Origin: Adiantum capillus-veneris
Taxonomy: Eukaryota; Streptophyta; Polypodiopsida; Polypodiales; Pteridaceae
Direction: 5' to 3'
Length of the DNA: 64,000 bases
Assembly: GCA_014529385.2 (NCBI GenBank)
Contig: CM043960.1
Coordinates: forward strand, 76,283,910-76,347,909
This document shows, piece after piece, positions 54,180 through 64,000 of this stretch (positions within the stretch are counted from its first letter, which is position 1; each line of letters begins with the position of its first letter). Position numbers and translations under genes: made by a program. The notes beneath the pieces are model-generated. The model had not been told where the DNA came from, made no database searches, and saw only the letters and a list, made by a program, of their open reading frames with translations.

Positions 54180-54569
54180 ATGATTGATATGCATGCATTG
54201 TTTGAGTGTTTCATTCGTGATCGTTTCCTGTATTTTAGTCAGCGTCTGTATATGATCCCTTTTCCTAGGCATGACATATTGTACGGTGAGCACGTTTCTC
54301 TCATGAATGGGCCCAAATGTATGCGGATTATTCATGAAAAGCCGAAAAGTATGCATTCAAGGAAGTCACATTCCATGTCTCTTCCTTGGCATGACACAGT
54401 CGTAGAACGAGCACATGAAAGTATGAGCACCAAGCATGGGCATTTCCGTTGTGAATTGCCACAGTTGATTGCTTTAGATCAAAAGAGAAAGATTCGATCT
54501 CATTGTTTGCGTGTGTGTGGTGAACGGTTTGGCACTCTGTCTCTTTGTTCATCTACATTGCATGCATAG
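54180..54569 (+). CDS. unrecognised ORF in the LARD-like element (129 residues)
   Basis: ATG at 54180, His/Met/Arg-rich (MIDMHALFECFIRDRFLYFS, PRHDILYGEHVSLMNG). The motif PxHDxxxE recurs (FPRHDILYGEH, LPWHDTVVERAH). No domain recognised. May be decayed. Confidence 0.35.
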   Translation: MIDMHALFECFIRDRFLYFSQRLYMIPFPRHDILYGEHVSLMNGPKCMRIIHEKPKSMHSRKSHSMSLPWHDTVVERAHESMSTKHGHFRCELPQLIALDQKRKIRSHCLRVCGERFGTLSLCSSTLHA

Positions 54570-54907
54570 TCTTTTAGGAAGACAAGATTTTTTCCACTCA
54601 CTTTACATGGAATGGGTATGGTCATGTTTTTGTGTTGGAAGTGGTTTCAGGAATTTTCAGCCGTGGAGATTCTTGAAGACGGAAGAAGCGTGACTCTAGA
54701 CGAAGTTGAAGCATCGAAGGAGTCACAAAAGACTTTGTGTCGCTTTCGGCGCGGCCCATAGAAGCAAGCATTGCAGACCTTTCTGAAGTTCAAGTACTGC
54801 ACGATCCACACATCAGAGTGGGCCGGCGAAGAGTCCCTTCCAGGATTCCGGATGCTATTGGCGATCTCTCTCGACGCTATACAGTTCGGTACCAGTACCT
54901 CACTTTG

Positions 54908-54919
54908 AAAAGGAGGGGA
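54908..54919 (+). promoter_or_regulatory. polypurine tract of the LARD-like element
   Basis: AAAAGGAGGGGA directly before the 3' LTR. Confidence 0.88.
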
Positions 54920-56124
54920 TGTCACGTGACACATCCAACCATACGTGTCTGTGGACAAGCTACAACACGACAAGGGTTCCGTCAGTCCAGTCAGTCTAGA
55001 TTTAGAAGTGATCTGGCACTTTTGTGAGTCTATTCGTAGACCGTGCATGCCCAGTCACTTAGTGTAGATGCATATCCTGTGGTTGCACACAACATGATCA
55101 TAAGCATTCCCATCAGGAGCATTTTTACAGTGCATAGACCTATTTTCCCTCTTTTTGACATTTTTCACTTATTATTTTTAAGTGACTTTTGTTGGAAAGT
55201 AGGTAGGGCAATTTTGCTAAGATAATATATAAGCAAACCAGAGTTAGCACTTTCTGATAGAGGAGGCAATAGGAACTCAGTTCAACAGGCACCTTCTCAG
55301 CAGGACCTCAGCAAGCCTAGCATTTTTGCACCTACAAGAAGGTGTAGCGTTTTGCACCCAGATCAGCCAGCGTTTTTGTATCTGCAGCAGCCTGTCGACA
55401 GCAGAAGACAGATCAGCCCTAGCGTTAGCAGATTGCACCAGTAGATCAATAGCGTTTTTGCAGATCAAGACAAATCAACCCTAGCGTTTTTGCATCAGCC
55501 TGACCTCTCAGCGTTTTTGCAGATCTTCGCGACGGAATCAGCCCTTGACTCAGCGTTTTCAGTTTTCAGCAGTTAGAACCTGCAGAACAAGTCCCGAACC
55601 TCGCAGATCTCACCTTCCCGCAGCAGATCCTCGCCGCACGGTCAAATTCCGCAAGTTTTGCAGATTCAGCCTGGAAAACGCAGATTTCAGCATCTGCGTT
55701 TTCAACGCGTCGTCGTCGCATCGTCGTTATCGACATAGAGTTAGAATTCAGCAGATAAAGATTTGCAGATTTCAGCCATTAATTAGCATTTTCAGATTTC
55801 AGCCTGTCTCGTCGTCGTCCTCATCGTCGGCAAGTCCAAGCATTGTAGAGATTTGTGTAATCAATAGTAGACTGCTCTCGCCATAGAGAGTGGGGCCTTC
55901 GGAGGAGGGTTTTACAACATCCCTGGTGTTGTATTCTCTTCTCTCTCTATCTTTCAGACTCATGCACTTTCATTTACAGTGTCCATTCACTTTGTTTGTG
56001 TCCATTGCACTCTCTCACTAAAGGAACGGAAGGTTCTCCCTTCCATAAGTAAAAGGAACCTTGAGCACAGTTCGGAGTACTCATCTTGAGCAAAGTTCAA
56101 ACATTCATTCCGCTGCACCTTACA
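54920..56124 (+). repeat. 3' LTR of the LARD-like element
   Basis: TGTCACGTGACACATCC...GCACCTTACA, 1205 bases, collinear with 51691-52922. Contains a CACGTG G-box near its start where the 5' copy has CATGTG. Confidence 0.94.
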
Positions 56125-56154
56125 ATTGAATCACAATCTAGGATGGATTGGTTG

Positions 56155-56924
56155 CTAGACCTTCCTTGCTAGACCTTCCTTGCATTGTTCCATCACCTTC
56201 CCACTAGTATGAGTTGTGCCATCGTCATTCGTTCCGCGACTTCTACGAACATGTCGATCGTCACATTCACTTTTTCTATCATGCCTACCATCTCCTGCAC
56301 TACTTTTGATGTTTGCGGTCTTAGGGTAGGTTGAATCTACCGGATTGTCCATTTGTAAGCTCACACATATACACATACACAAACTCGTAGTGTTTGGCGG
56401 GCCCCATGTGGCATACATATTGATCAAAGCACGGCCAAGCATGACATCTTTCTCCAAGAGCCCCTAAGCACGGTATCTTTTTGCATGAGCCCTCGCTTCA
56501 CATCTGCTGAAAACAGCCTACAGCTTTTTGGCGTTGCCCTTGGGGAGCAAATCCTACAATCAAGAGAGAGGCCATCGCTTTGCATCTGCTGAAAACAGAC
56601 TAGAGATTTCTGGCCCTGCCCTTGTGGGGCAATTCCTGCAATCAGTGCATCCCAAGAGTCCATGCTCCGAACAGGAAGCATTTCAAGAAGTTCTGGTGCT
56701 CTCTAAACTGCACCACATTTAGCAAACATGTCAACCAAGGCATTGCCAAGCATGACATCTTTTTCAACAACCCCTGACTAACAATATCATCGTGAATTTT
56801 CATGCCCATATCAGCATCTTGCATAGAGCCACACGGTTTCAAGATGCACGCGTATGTGATTGCATCAGGAGAGAGGCCCTCAATTTGCATCGACTGAAAA
56901 CAGCCTAGAGCTTCTTTGTCACAG
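56155..56924 (-). pseudogene. PPR pseudogene, 3' part
   Basis: Minus frames 56642-56890 (SPDAITYACILKPCGSMQDA, MKIHDDIVSQGLLKK), 56424-56681 (DSWDALIAGIAPQGQGQKSL) and 56155-56457 (EKDVMLGRALINMY) are consecutive P/L/S-type PPR motifs, broken by frameshifts. PPR proteins of this class bind organellar RNA and guide editing or splicing. No E or DYW tail is visible before the LARD insertion flank at 56129. Confidence 0.88.
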
Positions 56925-58666
56925 TAATGTTGAGAAGTCCAGGTATTCCAAGAGACGACATTAGTGAGATAGGGTTTGGATCCCTATCAACCGATGCCAA
57001 CCCTGCCTCTATTGGGCATGTCCCGCGATTAATGCATTCCATTAGACTACATTCTAGACAACAAGCACTTTTTGTGATTTATGAAGTACACCACCTTTGG
57101 CATACATGTCGACCAAGGCAGTGCCAAGCATGACGTTTTCTGTCAACAGCCCCTGACTAACAACATCATTGCGAACTCTTTTACCGATACCAACATCTTG
57201 CATGATGCCAGATGCCTTCAAGCTACACGTGTAGGTGATTACACTTGGAGAGATGCACCGTCTTTGCATTTGCTGAAAATAGCCCGAGCTACCTGGCCCT
57301 GCATGCCTTCAAGATGCACAGGTAGATGATTTCATTGGGACAAAGGCCATTACTTTGCATGTGCTCACTGCTGAAAACAGCCTAGAGCTTCTTTACCACA
57401 GTAATGTTGGGAAGTCAAGATATTCCAAGAGACGACATTAGTGAGTGGGGTTTGGATCAGTATTTTGATATTGCACGACATGCGTCTGCAGCTGTGGTCT
57501 CTCCGGGAAGGCATGCACCATGCTCTGGTGGAAGGATGCCACTCTTCAAACCCATGGCCTCACAATCTTTTGGCAGCAGTGCTCCCTTCCGTCTCCTCGC
57601 TTCAATTGCATTTGTGTAGTATAGACACCATAGCGTTGTTTTTTGCATGACGCTCGCTCAGTTTAGACTACCTCTTCTATTTTTTACCATTCCCTCTCCA
57701 ATCAACCAATTCCAATGGCCCTGCCTATGTCCCGCGATTAATGCATTCCAATAGACTACATTCCAGATAACAAGCACTTTTTGTGATTTATGAAGTACAC
57801 CACCTTTGACATACATGTGGACCAAGGCAGTACCAAGCACGACGTTTTCTGTCAACAGCCCCTGACTAACAATATCATCGTTAACTCTTTTGCCGATACC
57901 AACATCTTGCATGATGCCAGATGCCTTCAAGCTGCACGTGTAGGTGATTGCATTTGGAGAGATGCCCTCTCTTTGCATTTGCTGAAAATAGCCCAGCGCT
58001 ACATGGCCCTGCATGCCTTCAAGATGCACGCGTAGATGATTTCATCTGGACAAAGGCCATTACTTTGCATCTGCTGAAAACAGCCTAGAGCTTCTTTACC
58101 TCATTATTCCAAGAGACGACATTAGTGAGATGGGGTTTGGATCAATACGTTGATATTGCACGACATGCATCTGCAACTGTGGTCTCTCTGGAAAGGCATG
58201 CACCATGCTCTGGTGCTCTGGTGGAAGGTTGCCATTCTTCAAACCCACGGCCTCGCAATCTTTTGGCAGTAGTGCTCCCTTCCGTCTCCTCAATTGCATT
58301 CGTCTAGTATAGACACATGATAGCGTTGTTTTTTGCATGACGCTCGCTCAGTTTAGACTACCTCCTCTATTTTTTACCATTCCCCCTCCAATCAACCAAT
58401 GCCAATGGCCCTGCCTCGGTTGGGCATATCCTGCGATCAGTGCATTCCAATAGACTACATTCCAGACAACAAGCACTTTTTGTGATTTATGAAGTACACC
58501 ACCTTTGGCATGCATGTCGACCCAAGCACAAAATGCCAACGAAGAACTTTTCATCTTTTCATGCTTTCGTGACAATACCAGATTTCGCATACATACCAAC
58601 CAAGCATTGCCAAGCATCACCAACAACACTAGACCGGGTGTCTTTTCGTCAATTCTCTCACACATG
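56925..58666 (-). pseudogene. PPR pseudogene, tandemly amplified middle part
   Basis: The same block occurs about three times, reading leftward. PPR motifs (SPNAITYTCSLKASGIMQDV, GKRVNDDIVSQGLLTENVVL, LVHMYVKGGVLHKSQKVL, YWNALIAG) at 57658-58029 and 57054-57269, with a shorter, diverged version at 58348-58746, alternate with a non-PPR insert (57430-57715 and 58110-58390). In the left unit (56925-57110) the insert is deleted. AAGAGACGACATTAGTGAG marks the unit edge at about 56945, 57428 and 58108. Stops and frameshifts throughout. Confidence 0.88.
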
Positions 58667-60041
58667 TCAACGGCTTGCATAAGGCCAGTGGCCTTCAAGG
58701 TGCATGCATATGTGAATGCATTTCGAGAAAAGCCTTCCGTTTGCATCCGCTTCCAAAGCTACCATGGCACAATGAAGTTGGCCATATCTAGCAATCAATG
58801 TGTTCGAGGTGATGACATTCTGGAGAGAAAGCCCATCAAGAGCTTTTTTGGCTTCTATGGGAGCACCACATTTGATATACAGGTAGACCAAAGCACCGCC
58901 ACGTACGATATTTTTCACCAACAATCCCTTATCAACAATCTCAATGTGAGAAACCCTCACTTTGCATTTGTCTAAAGCAGCCGAGGGCTACAAGAGCACT
59001 CCCAAGAGACTTTTTATGGCGAGAATCCCTCACTTTGCATCTGATAACAGCAAATCAGACTGTTTTTGCCATATCCATGTTGCACATATCTTGCAGTCAA
59101 CAACATATTGACCAAGACAATGCCAAGCACGACATCCTTTTTCAATAGCCTCTGACTAACAATATAATTGTGAATTTTTGTGCCCATATCATCTTGCGTA
59201 GAGCTGCATGCCTTCAAGATGCATGCGTAGGTGATTGCATCTGGAGAGAGGCCCTCACTTCGCATACATAGCGACCAAGTCAATGCCAAGCGCAACATCT
59301 CTTTTCGAGAGCCTTTGACTAACAATTTAATTGCAAAATTTTGTGCCCATATCAGCATCTTGCGTAGAGCCACAGGCCTTTAAGATGCATGTGTAGATGA
59401 TTGCATCTCGAGACAGGCCCTCGTTTCGCATCTATTGAAAACAGACGAGCTTTTTGGCCATGTCATTGTAGGAAAAATCTTACAATCAGTGCATTCCAAT
59501 CACTTTTTGTGCTTTCTCAAGCGCACCGCATTTGGCATACATATCGAGCAAGACAATGCCAAGCACAACATCTTTTCCTGCAAGCAAAGGTTGTCGCATC
59601 AGGAGAAAGTCCTCATATTACATTTGATGGAAACAAGCAAGCCATCCTTGCCAAGCCCATGGTGGGAATAGCCTGTGATAAGCGCAATCAAGCACAAAAC
59701 ATTTCCGATTGGAAGCTCATTAAAGACATGGCGTGCCTTTTTGAGAGCACCGCATTTTGCATGCATGTTGATGAGGGCGCTAGGATGTAGGGAATTCCCG
59801 ATGCGAGTAGCCTCTACAGGCTTTGAGGATGCAAGCAAAGGTGCGGAAGGTCCAACTCATGGCCATAACCAACATGAGTGCATGCAAGGGGAATGCTCGT
59901 CACGCAACTCAAGTTTTGTGCCCAACATAAGGACCTTTGCACAGACAACAAGATCCATGCTAATATCATCCGCCAACTTATGGGACCCCGCCCATGGGGC
60001 CCAAGTGACCTGAAGGGATTAAACAAATCAGGACCACACAC
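58667..60041 (-). pseudogene. PPR pseudogene, 5' part
   Basis: Minus frames 59599-59838 (HPSALINMHAKCGALKKARH, VFNELPIGNV), 59014-59373 (SEGLSPDAITYACILKACSS) and 58667-58960 (GALVYLYIKCGAPIEAKKAL) follow one another as PPR motifs. Frames 59814-60041 hold the probable N-terminal leader in a shifted frame. At least four breaks. The next LTR element starts right beside it, so the promoter side was probably displaced. Confidence 0.86.
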
Positions 60042-60049
60042 ACAGTCAC

Positions 60050-60542
60050 ACTCTATTTGCGTAGCAACTGATGACGTGGTAGACCTGTACGGATTTTCTG
60101 ATTTTGTGCTGATGACGTGGCAGCGTGTATGGATTTCAGCGTTTTACGCTGACTGTTGACGTGGCAGAGCTGCACGGATTCCGCAAAACGCGCTGGCAGC
60201 TTTCGGCGCTAGTCCTTTTGGAACCAGTTGTTTTGAGTTTGGCTGCTTTTCATGTAACTGCTTTTCAAGGCCAAGGGCCTTTAAATATGTGCAGAGGGCT
60301 CATTCTATGGCATGCTTCAATGTGAAGGTGCAGGGATTGGAGTATCGGTATTGTACTTAGTTGAAGCAATATAAAGAAATACCGAAAGGGGCGCCAAGGT
60401 TTGGGGCCAATACTCTCTGGGGTGGAATTCCGCAAACTTTGTGTCGCGTGTGCTCTCTCTCTCTTTTTCAGTTCAGTTGTTATTGAAGTGCTTAAAGTCT
60501 GTCTGTTCTTTTCTATTGGCACATGGTGCCCATCTTGTGACA
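60050..60542 (+). repeat. 5' LTR (3' portion) of a gypsy-type element; left edge uncertain
   Basis: Ends CTTGTGACA two bases before a PBS. Holds a likely TATA (TTTAAATAT, 60280-60288) and three TGACGTGG words (60071, 60113, 60157) that resemble bZIP/as-1 sites. The left end cannot be fixed because no 3' LTR is in the window; it lies somewhere near 59985-60070. Confidence 0.7.
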
Positions 60543-60543
60543 G

Positions 60544-60555
60544 TGGTATCAGAGC
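60544..60555 (+). promoter_or_regulatory. primer binding site, initiator tRNA-Met type
   Basis: TGGTATCAGAGC just after the LTR end. Confidence 0.9.
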
Positions 60556-60760
60556 ATCGGACGTGTGCTTTTCTGAAAGCATACCGGTCCTACATAAGAG
60601 TAGACAGAGCAAACCGACGCTTCCAAAGGCTACTGGAATTTTATTCAAAGAATCTTTGTGCTCCGACCCTGGACTTATTAGCCACTTCCACCCTTCATCG
60701 CGCATCGGGCGCGCTCCCGTCTTCACCGCTCTGTCTTACAAGGCATAAGCCATAAAGAAC

Positions 60761-62124
60761 TTGGCGTTCACGGATTCAACAGAATATTTGCAGTTTCTTT
60801 TCGACGAGTTTCGCGACATTCTTTCGCGGCATCCTCAACAGAAACTTCCGATGCTGCAAAGTTTTCAACATTTTTTGAATTACATATTACCCCCTCTGAT
60901 GCCCCAGGTGGTACCTCCTCCTCCGGCACCAGAAAGTACAGGAGCTTCCAACCGGCAACCTTCCCAGCCGTCTGTTCCGATTGGGGGAGTCTTCAGGAAT
61001 ATGGTGCAACCTTTTGACCCCGATCCAGTGCAACCGACTTTGGCACCGCCGTTGCCCCCACCTCCCCCACCACCACCGCCACCAGGCCAATGGTTGGAGC
61101 CCATATGGATACCCTTATTATCCGTAGTTGGGGTATGCGCCTAACCAACCCAAAGATTCCAAGGATGGCGGCACAATAGTCAAATTTTTCACCTTTTCTG
61201 GGGTGAAAGATGGGAAGAAAGAATTGCAATTCCTACAACAATTTGACAATATCTATGCTTTGGAAAACCATACGGAAGAATCCAAGATCTCTCGAGCAGC
61301 AAAATTTCTTAAGAGATAATGCTATGCAGCGGTGGAGTTCAATCGCGACACAATTGCATGCTCCAAGGACCTGGCAAGCTTCCAAGACAGTATTTGCACA
61401 CAGTTATATGAGTCTGGATCTTGGTAGAATGGGGCAATTTCAAAATGCATGCCACAAAGACCATGGACTATAACCAAAGGTTTCTCGACATATATTTCCG
61501 GTATCCTTCTTTAGATTCGTTCCCTTGGAGGTCCAATGCGAGCGATACACCATTGGACTACCATCACCATTGCAAGAATATTCTCTTTAAGCAAGTCTCC
61601 ACCATGCAAGAGCTTATGGACCATGCCGCGGTCGGCTACAAACTTATGAAAAGAAAACTGGAGTTTACCACAGAAGAACCTCCGGCCACTAACCACAACT
61701 CTTGACAACAACAAACAAATTATCGGGAGTCTTGTGACACCCAACCTTAAAGGCCTTGTCTGACACAGCGTCAATGAGAAACCCTTTTACAAGAAGGCCG
61801 ATGCTTCAAATGTTTTCAAACAGGCCATACATTTACTACATGTCCTGAGCGAGCCTCGATATCTTTAGAGCAGCCTTCTGCTCCCACGACAGAACGATCC
61901 TCAGGGCCAACTCCAGCCAAGAGAGCTAGACCCGCTATCGGACTAGTCCTCGATAAAACTGGCCCGTAGGGCGGAAGACTTTGGCTTTCACCCGATTCTT
62001 TACTTGATAACTTTAGGACACAAAGGAACTCCATGAATAAACCTGTGATGATGGCTGGAATTCAACACCTCAAGACATTTCACGACTTGGTAGCTAGAGC
62101 GCTACCAAGTAGACAACGACACCC
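60761..62124 (+). pseudogene. gypsy Gag with zinc knuckle, broken and split from protease
   Basis: The open frame begins at TTG (60761, LAFTDSTEYLQFLFDEFRD); an ATG start is missing. A proline-rich run (PPLPPPPPPPPPPG) follows, then the frame shifts near 61100. The Gag core reads FFTFSGVKDGKKELQFLQQF (61165 on), then FKMHATKTMDYNQRFLDIYF (61432 on) in another frame, ending at 61705. A CCHC zinc knuckle (CFKCFQTGHTFTTC) lies near 61806-61850. At about 62124 the coding sequence is interrupted by a reverse-oriented LTR; its continuation resumes at 63351. The protein would be the capsid/nucleocapsid precursor. Confidence 0.82.
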
Positions 62125-63346
62125 TGTAGGCCCCAAAAATTGGCGCCCCTTTCGGTATTTCTTTATTCTTATTAAACTTAAGAAAAACCTGTAAACCTCT
62201 ACAAGTTGTCTCACTTTTATCGGGTTGAAACTCCTCTACTCTAACTTGATTTCGGTAACATAACCACAATAGAAGTCTACACGGACAAAATCCGAAGTAC
62301 ACGATGACTTTCCACGCACTTTACAAGACGTGGCGAGAAAGTACAGCTGAATTTTCTGTTTTATGCTCTGATTCGCGTGCCGATCACTTCTGTAGATAGC
62401 CCTCGAGCTCTCGCACCTGTAGGGTCACTTGCTCCTTGAATTTGACGAGATTCCTCGTGGGAAATCTCTCTAAATTGTCTTGTACAAGCACCCAATGCTT
62501 TCCCAAGGCTCCCTTGGCAAATAAAAGATCCTAACTCTTCCACCTAACCCTCACCAAGCTGTCCAAACCTGTCCATGTTTGTAATTGCAGTTTTTTGACC
62601 CAATTTCACCAACATAACGATGCAAAAATCCATGTAAGTCAAAAGTACACGTCAAGGACACTTTCCCATTGCGGTTTGGAAGCTTTCCAGTGAGCTGCAG
62701 GTCAATTTCAGCAAGCTGTAATTCCCTGTTTCGCCACTGTCAGGTGCTCAAAGCCCTGTTTTCGCATCCAGAGGCTTTCCCGAGGCTCCCTTGGCAAAAC
62801 CCTAAACCTGCAGAAAAACACAGCAGGCTGTAATTTTGTGTTTTGGATCGTTTTGGGCGGAGTGAACGCGTCTACGCGTGTGTCTGACGCTCCCGCACGC
62901 AATGGGACAATTCCCCTATAAATCGGACGAGTTTTCGCATTCCTTCGAGATGGAACTGTGCGTACCTGAAGGGGATTAGCAATTAGCTAATCCGGTTCTT
63001 GTACAGAAGGCTCTTGCCTTGACAAACACACATAAAACCCCAGAACTGTACATGGTCATCTGAGAAGCCCAACTAGAGGGGCATTACCATATGTGCGAAG
63101 GGGGGAGAGAGATGCGCGAGAGCAAATCGTCGTGCTACATAGAGCAAGGGAGAAGGCAAGCTTTCCATTAAAGCTGTGATCACCTGCATCCACTACTCAC
63201 ACACACATTGTAGCCATCGGCCGTTTCACACTGGCCATACAATGTCTGGCCATTGGTAACTTCAAAAAGAGGGTCCCAAAAATTAAATAAAAATCATCAG
63301 AAAGAAACCAACAACTAAGGTTAGCAGTTGCCACGTCCTCTCGTGA
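62125..63346 (-). mobile_element. solo LTR, minus orientation, inserted between gag and protease
   Basis: About 1222 bases separating two halves of one coding region: gag ends ..RQRHP at 62124 and protease coding resumes PDIYGIRLE at 63351. Proposed target duplication CACCC (62120-62124) versus CACCT (63347-63351), one mismatch. On the minus strand it ends CCTACA, but the start reads TC rather than TG, so one terminal base may be mutated or my edge is off by a few bases. It shares an exact 27-base inverted match with the LTR at 60371-60397. No internal domain, hence a solo LTR. Confidence 0.68.
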
Positions 63347-63350
63347 CACC

Positions 63351-63775
63351 TGATATCTATGGCATACGCCTTGAAAGTACAAATGAATTGTGTCGAGCAT
63401 ATGGTAAAGTCAACGGCTTGAAAGTCCTTATTTTCTTTGACCCCGAAGCTACAGAGAACTTCATCCATCTAGAATTCTCGAAGCAGATGCACTTTGATTA
63501 TGATGCAGAGGGTGAAGAAATTGAAGCTGAGCTAGCCATGGGGCAAACTCAGAAAGTGGTACTGCTCATTAGTGCTCTTCCAGACTATCGAAGATTATCA
63601 TAGAAAAGCCGATTTCCACATTATGAAGTTGGGCAATTGCGACGTTCTCTTGGGCATGCCCTGGCACGACAAGAATGATGCTACTCTCCAGATTAGAAAC
63701 CGAACCATCATCATGATGTAGAAGGGCAAGCCAATTGTCTTGAAAGTTCGGTTGTCCGAACAAAACCCTGAATGA
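63351..63775 (+). pseudogene. gypsy aspartic protease, DPEA variant, frameshifted
   Basis: Reads IYGIRLESTNELCRAYGKVN, GLKVLIFFDPEATENFIHLE, with the retropepsin active site D-S-G-A replaced by D-P-E-A. A frameshift near 63590 continues as KLGNCDVLLGMPWHD, the usual flap-side motif, then RNRTIIMM, a stop, and KGKPIVLKVRLSEQNPE. Catalytic function is lost. It belongs with the gag at 60761-62124 across the nested LTR. Confidence 0.85.
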
Positions 63776-64000
63776 ACTCTCTAGTTGTTTATAGCTAGAT
63801 ACTTTTGAACACTGTTTGAGAAAGTATTGTTTGAAATTAATGCTATCTGATTTAAACCTGTCTTGGTGCCGATTTGAACTGTTTGACTCTGGTTTTAATA
63901 CTTGTTTCATTGATTGGTGATTTATTTTCAGGAGGAGTAGTGAGAAATGCTGTTTTAGTATTGTTTGAACCTCGGAACGACGCAAACGGGATGTCTGGGG
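63776..64000. other. end of window, no gene recognised
   Basis: AT-rich after the protease. No RT is visible before the window ends, so the element may be deleted here or continue beyond. Confidence 0.4.

Larger units (their letters stand above)
51691..56124 (+). mobile_element. non-autonomous LTR retrotransposon (LARD-like) with coiled-coil ORF
   Basis: 4434 bases with an exact target duplication ATTGA (51686-51690 and 56125-56129), LTRs of 1232 and 1205 bases, a PBS two bases after the 5' LTR and a polypurine tract AAAAGGAGGGGA before the 3' LTR. The 1997-base interior has no protease, integrase, RT or RNase H. It encodes a charged coiled-coil protein and some acidic or unrecognised frames. 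LTRs differ by roughly 5% over the first 200 bases, including an 11-base indel. The element must have moved with enzymes supplied by another family. Confidence 0.93.

Noticed and set aside
61020-61110. Proline-rich frame that could suggest an extensin or formin-like host protein
   Set aside because: It sits between an LTR/PBS and a Gag core with CCHC knuckle; a Pro-rich Gag linker is the simpler reading.

Overview
The window looks like a gene-poor, retrotransposon-packed stretch of a vascular plant nuclear genome. A homosporous fern is my best guess. The evidence is the set of long Ty1/copia and Ty3/gypsy elements primed from initiator tRNA-Met sites, the very long dinucleotide microsatellites (one AG tract of about 157 bases), and decayed pentatricopeptide-repeat (PPR) genes whose wording (SPDAITYACILKACGS-like repeats, GKRVNDDIVSQGLL) I associate with fern PPR families. 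The fern assignment is inference. I see no intact host gene, no rRNA gene and no CRISPR array.

Layout. 1-3676: minus-strand copia element (family A), cut by the window edge. 3677-10026: intergenic, with a nested 159-base satellite (4423-5055), two minisatellites and two long microsatellites. 10027-15547: older copia element (family B) with both LTRs; gag-pol is broken by a frameshift and two stops. 17140-19684: a further decayed copia remnant (C), fused abruptly to the end of a gypsy integrase at 19685. 19685-27258: gypsy chromovirus-like material arranged as integrase tail, LTR, gag-less pol, LTR. The integrase-tail-plus-LTR module occurs twice, 5012 bases apart. 27404-28217: possible solo LTR with a GC-rich minisatellite.

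29027-34205: complete and apparently intact copia element of family A. It has a 5-base target duplication AGCTC, 228-base LTRs differing at one base, a 1428-residue Gag-Pol and a DD35E integrase. It is inverted relative to the copy at 1-3676 and collinear with it. This is the only gene-like unit that looks functional. 34211-47100: intergenic DNA with tandem duplications, microsatellites, a minus-strand copia gag/protease/integrase remnant (36641-37860), a dispersed repeat (42870-43925, second copy 50620-51410) and a MITE-like element with periodic terminal inverted repeats (45234-45694).

47600-48235: pseudogene of a plant GH17 glucan endo-1,3-beta-glucosidase with a C-terminal X8 (CBM43) domain. 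49362-49430: tRNA-like SINE head or tRNA relic. 50455-50508: perfect 24-base-arm hairpin. 51691-56124: non-autonomous LTR retrotransposon (LARD-like) with an exact ATTGA target duplication, ~1.2 kb LTRs and 2 kb of interior that contains a coiled-coil ORF but no pol. 56155-60041: minus-strand PPR pseudogene array, partly amplified in tandem. About 60000-63780: a gypsy-type element (LTR end, PBS, gag with zinc knuckle, protease) split by an oppositely oriented solo LTR. The window ends inside or just past it.

The biology is layered transposition, nesting and decay around a few dead host genes. The best candidates for something undescribed are the coiled-coil LARD family, the periodic-TIR MITE and the nested satellite. 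None of them shows evidence of a new enzymatic system.
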